DNA from: Lewinellaceae bacterium
GTDB lineage: Bacteria; Bacteroidota; Bacteroidia; Chitinophagales; Saprospiraceae
DNA length: 64,000 nt
Assembly: GCA_020636315.1 (NCBI GenBank)
Contig: JACJYA010000022.1
Span: forward strand, 43,115 to 107,114
Direction: 5' to 3'
In this document: positions 60,509 to 64,000 of the stretch, piece after piece
Position numbering within the stretch: the first letter of the stretch is position 1
Layout: every line of letters starts with the position of its first letter
Program-made: the position numbers and the translations under genes
Notes under the pieces: generated by a model
Told to the model about the DNA's origin: nothing
Seen by the model: the letters and a program-made list of their open reading frames with translations, nothing else
The model's database searches: none

Positions 60509-60575
60509 AAAACATGAGTCACCCCGAATTTTGAATTGCTCTAGGCTGTTCAAAATTCGCATGACTCATGTTTTT
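60509..60575. mobile_element. Minimal palindromic copy of the ACATGAGTCA element, acting as terminator
   Basis: 60512-60532 and 60552-60571 repeat the terminal sequence of the 8460-8687 element (ACATGAGTCA..CCGAATTTT) in inverted form, with only a short loop. Flanking A and T runs make it a bidirectional terminator between convergent genes. It may be a solo derivative or the ancestor of the longer copy. Confidence 0.7.
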
Positions 60576-60576
60576 C

Positions 60577-63456
<2,880 letters not shown>

Positions 63457-63506
63457 TGTTGAGTTCCGTTTTATTTGGTCAGCAGACGGCTTTTAATAAA
63501 GCCCCC

Positions 63507-63514
63507 CAAATTTA
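63507..63514 (-). promoter_or_regulatory. Candidate -7 box (TAAATTTG) of gcvP
   Basis: On the minus strand TAAATTTG lies about 50 bp upstream of the gcvP start and matches TAnnTTTG. Confidence 0.45.
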
Positions 63515-63618
63515 CGACAAAATATCGGGTGTTCAACAATGATAATGGTCAGGTGGTTGAGGGGATTTTTGTCAAAAAGTGTGCCGGGTGTAATATGAAC
63601 GTAAAATTGGTGCAGTTT

Positions 63619-64000
63619 TCAATGGCTCCCCCGTATCATCGTCCTGACGGCGATCCGGTTGCCCGCCTGCAGGCGGCAAACATAAACACCCGGGGGCAGT
63701 CCGGCGGGGTTCCAATCCCGTTCATAAATGCCGGCGGTTTGCCGTTCATCCACCAGTTTTTCCACTTCTCTTCCCAGCGCATCGTATATAGTCAGCTGTA
63801 CAGAAGCCGCCTCGGGGATCGAATAACGAATAGTGGTGGATTTACTAAATGGATTCGGCTCGTTCTGCCTCAGATAGAATGCGGGCGCGGTGAACTCCGG
63901 CGCCGCCGAAAATATTTTGGCATTGCTGACAATGAATTCATTTTTAGAATACTGCACACACGGTAATTCCCCGGTAGTACTGATGGCATACGGATCTGTT
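63619..64000 (-). CDS. C-terminal end of a T9SS type A-sorted protein (truncated by window edge)
   Basis: The minus-strand frame is open from the right edge to a stop at 63619; about 126 C-terminal residues are visible, reading from TDPYAISTTGELPCVQYSKN. The end is a type A T9SS sorting domain: LRQNEPNPFSKSTTIRYSIP, VQLTIYDALGREVEKLVDE and GLPPGVYVCRLQAGNRI. The N-terminal functional part lies outside the window, so the activity is unknown. Confidence 0.85.
   Translation of the reverse strand, partial: TDPYAISTTGELPCVQYSKNEFIVSNAKIFSAAPEFTAPAFYLRQNEPNPFSKSTTIRYSIPEAASVQLTIYDALGREVEKLVDERQTAGIYERDWNPAGLPPGVYVCRLQAGNRIAVRTMIRGSH

Overview
The window looks like chromosome from a Bacteroidota bacterium, most likely a Saprospiria/Lewinella-type marine or aquatic lineage with fairly high GC. 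Supporting signs are a SusC/SusD pair, secreted proteins ending in type IX secretion (T9SS) sorting domains of types A and B, an LpxC-FabZ fusion, Bacteroidota-type TAnnTTTG -7 promoter boxes, A-rich translation starts without Shine-Dalgarno sites, and an EF-G paralogue with a degenerate GTPase switch. The species call is inference.

Layout. 1-10.5 kb: a truncated AraC regulator, an MFS permease behind a possible attenuator, a TIR domain fused to a substrate-binding-protein-like domain, an EF-G2-like factor, a class IV aminotransferase, a GNAT acetyltransferase, a Skp/OmpH chaperone and a CphB-like cyanophycinase. 10.6-14.8 kb: ParA, a ribbon-helix-helix partner and a SecA2-like ATPase; a four-helix-bundle gene bounded by octamer inverted arms interrupts this set. 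14.8-26.9 kb: a probable cyanophycin/beta-aspartyl-dipeptide locus with SusC, SusD and isoaspartyl peptidase in one operon, a divergent secreted adhesin and secreted T9SS cyanophycinase, then Uma2, a propeller lipoprotein and a YfcC-type basic amino acid carrier. 26.9-37.4 kb: a TPR-like protein and a double-glycine peptide export cluster (four-Cys protein, thioredoxin, HlyD-type fusion protein, C39-peptidase ABC exporter, HTH protein, five short GG-leader peptides in two promoter units, CPBP protease), followed by a cyclophilin. 37.4-47.3 kb: a glycosidase lipoprotein and three large T9SS proteins, two of them sharing an identical 1.43 kb tract. 47.3-64 kb: mostly housekeeping genes: DUF2142, hldD, hemD, hemC, lpxD, lpxC-fabZ, lpxA, an ABC ATPase, a GNAT/nitrilase fusion, AraC, DUF1761, a PD40 lipoprotein, gcvP and the C-terminal end of another T9SS protein.

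The most distinctive material is (a) the GG-peptide cluster, where four promoters share an AACT(GT)CC-N23-TAnnTTTG layout and peptides fall into two paired sets; (b) the TIR/substrate-binding fusion with no signal peptide; (c) the four-helix-bundle gene framed by octamer-built inverted arms, resembling an rRNA intervening sequence placed in a protein operon; and (d) the candidate cyanophycin locus. Intergenic regions are rich in palindromic, MITE-like elements, two of them with apparent target-site duplications. No tRNA, rRNA or CRISPR array was recognised.
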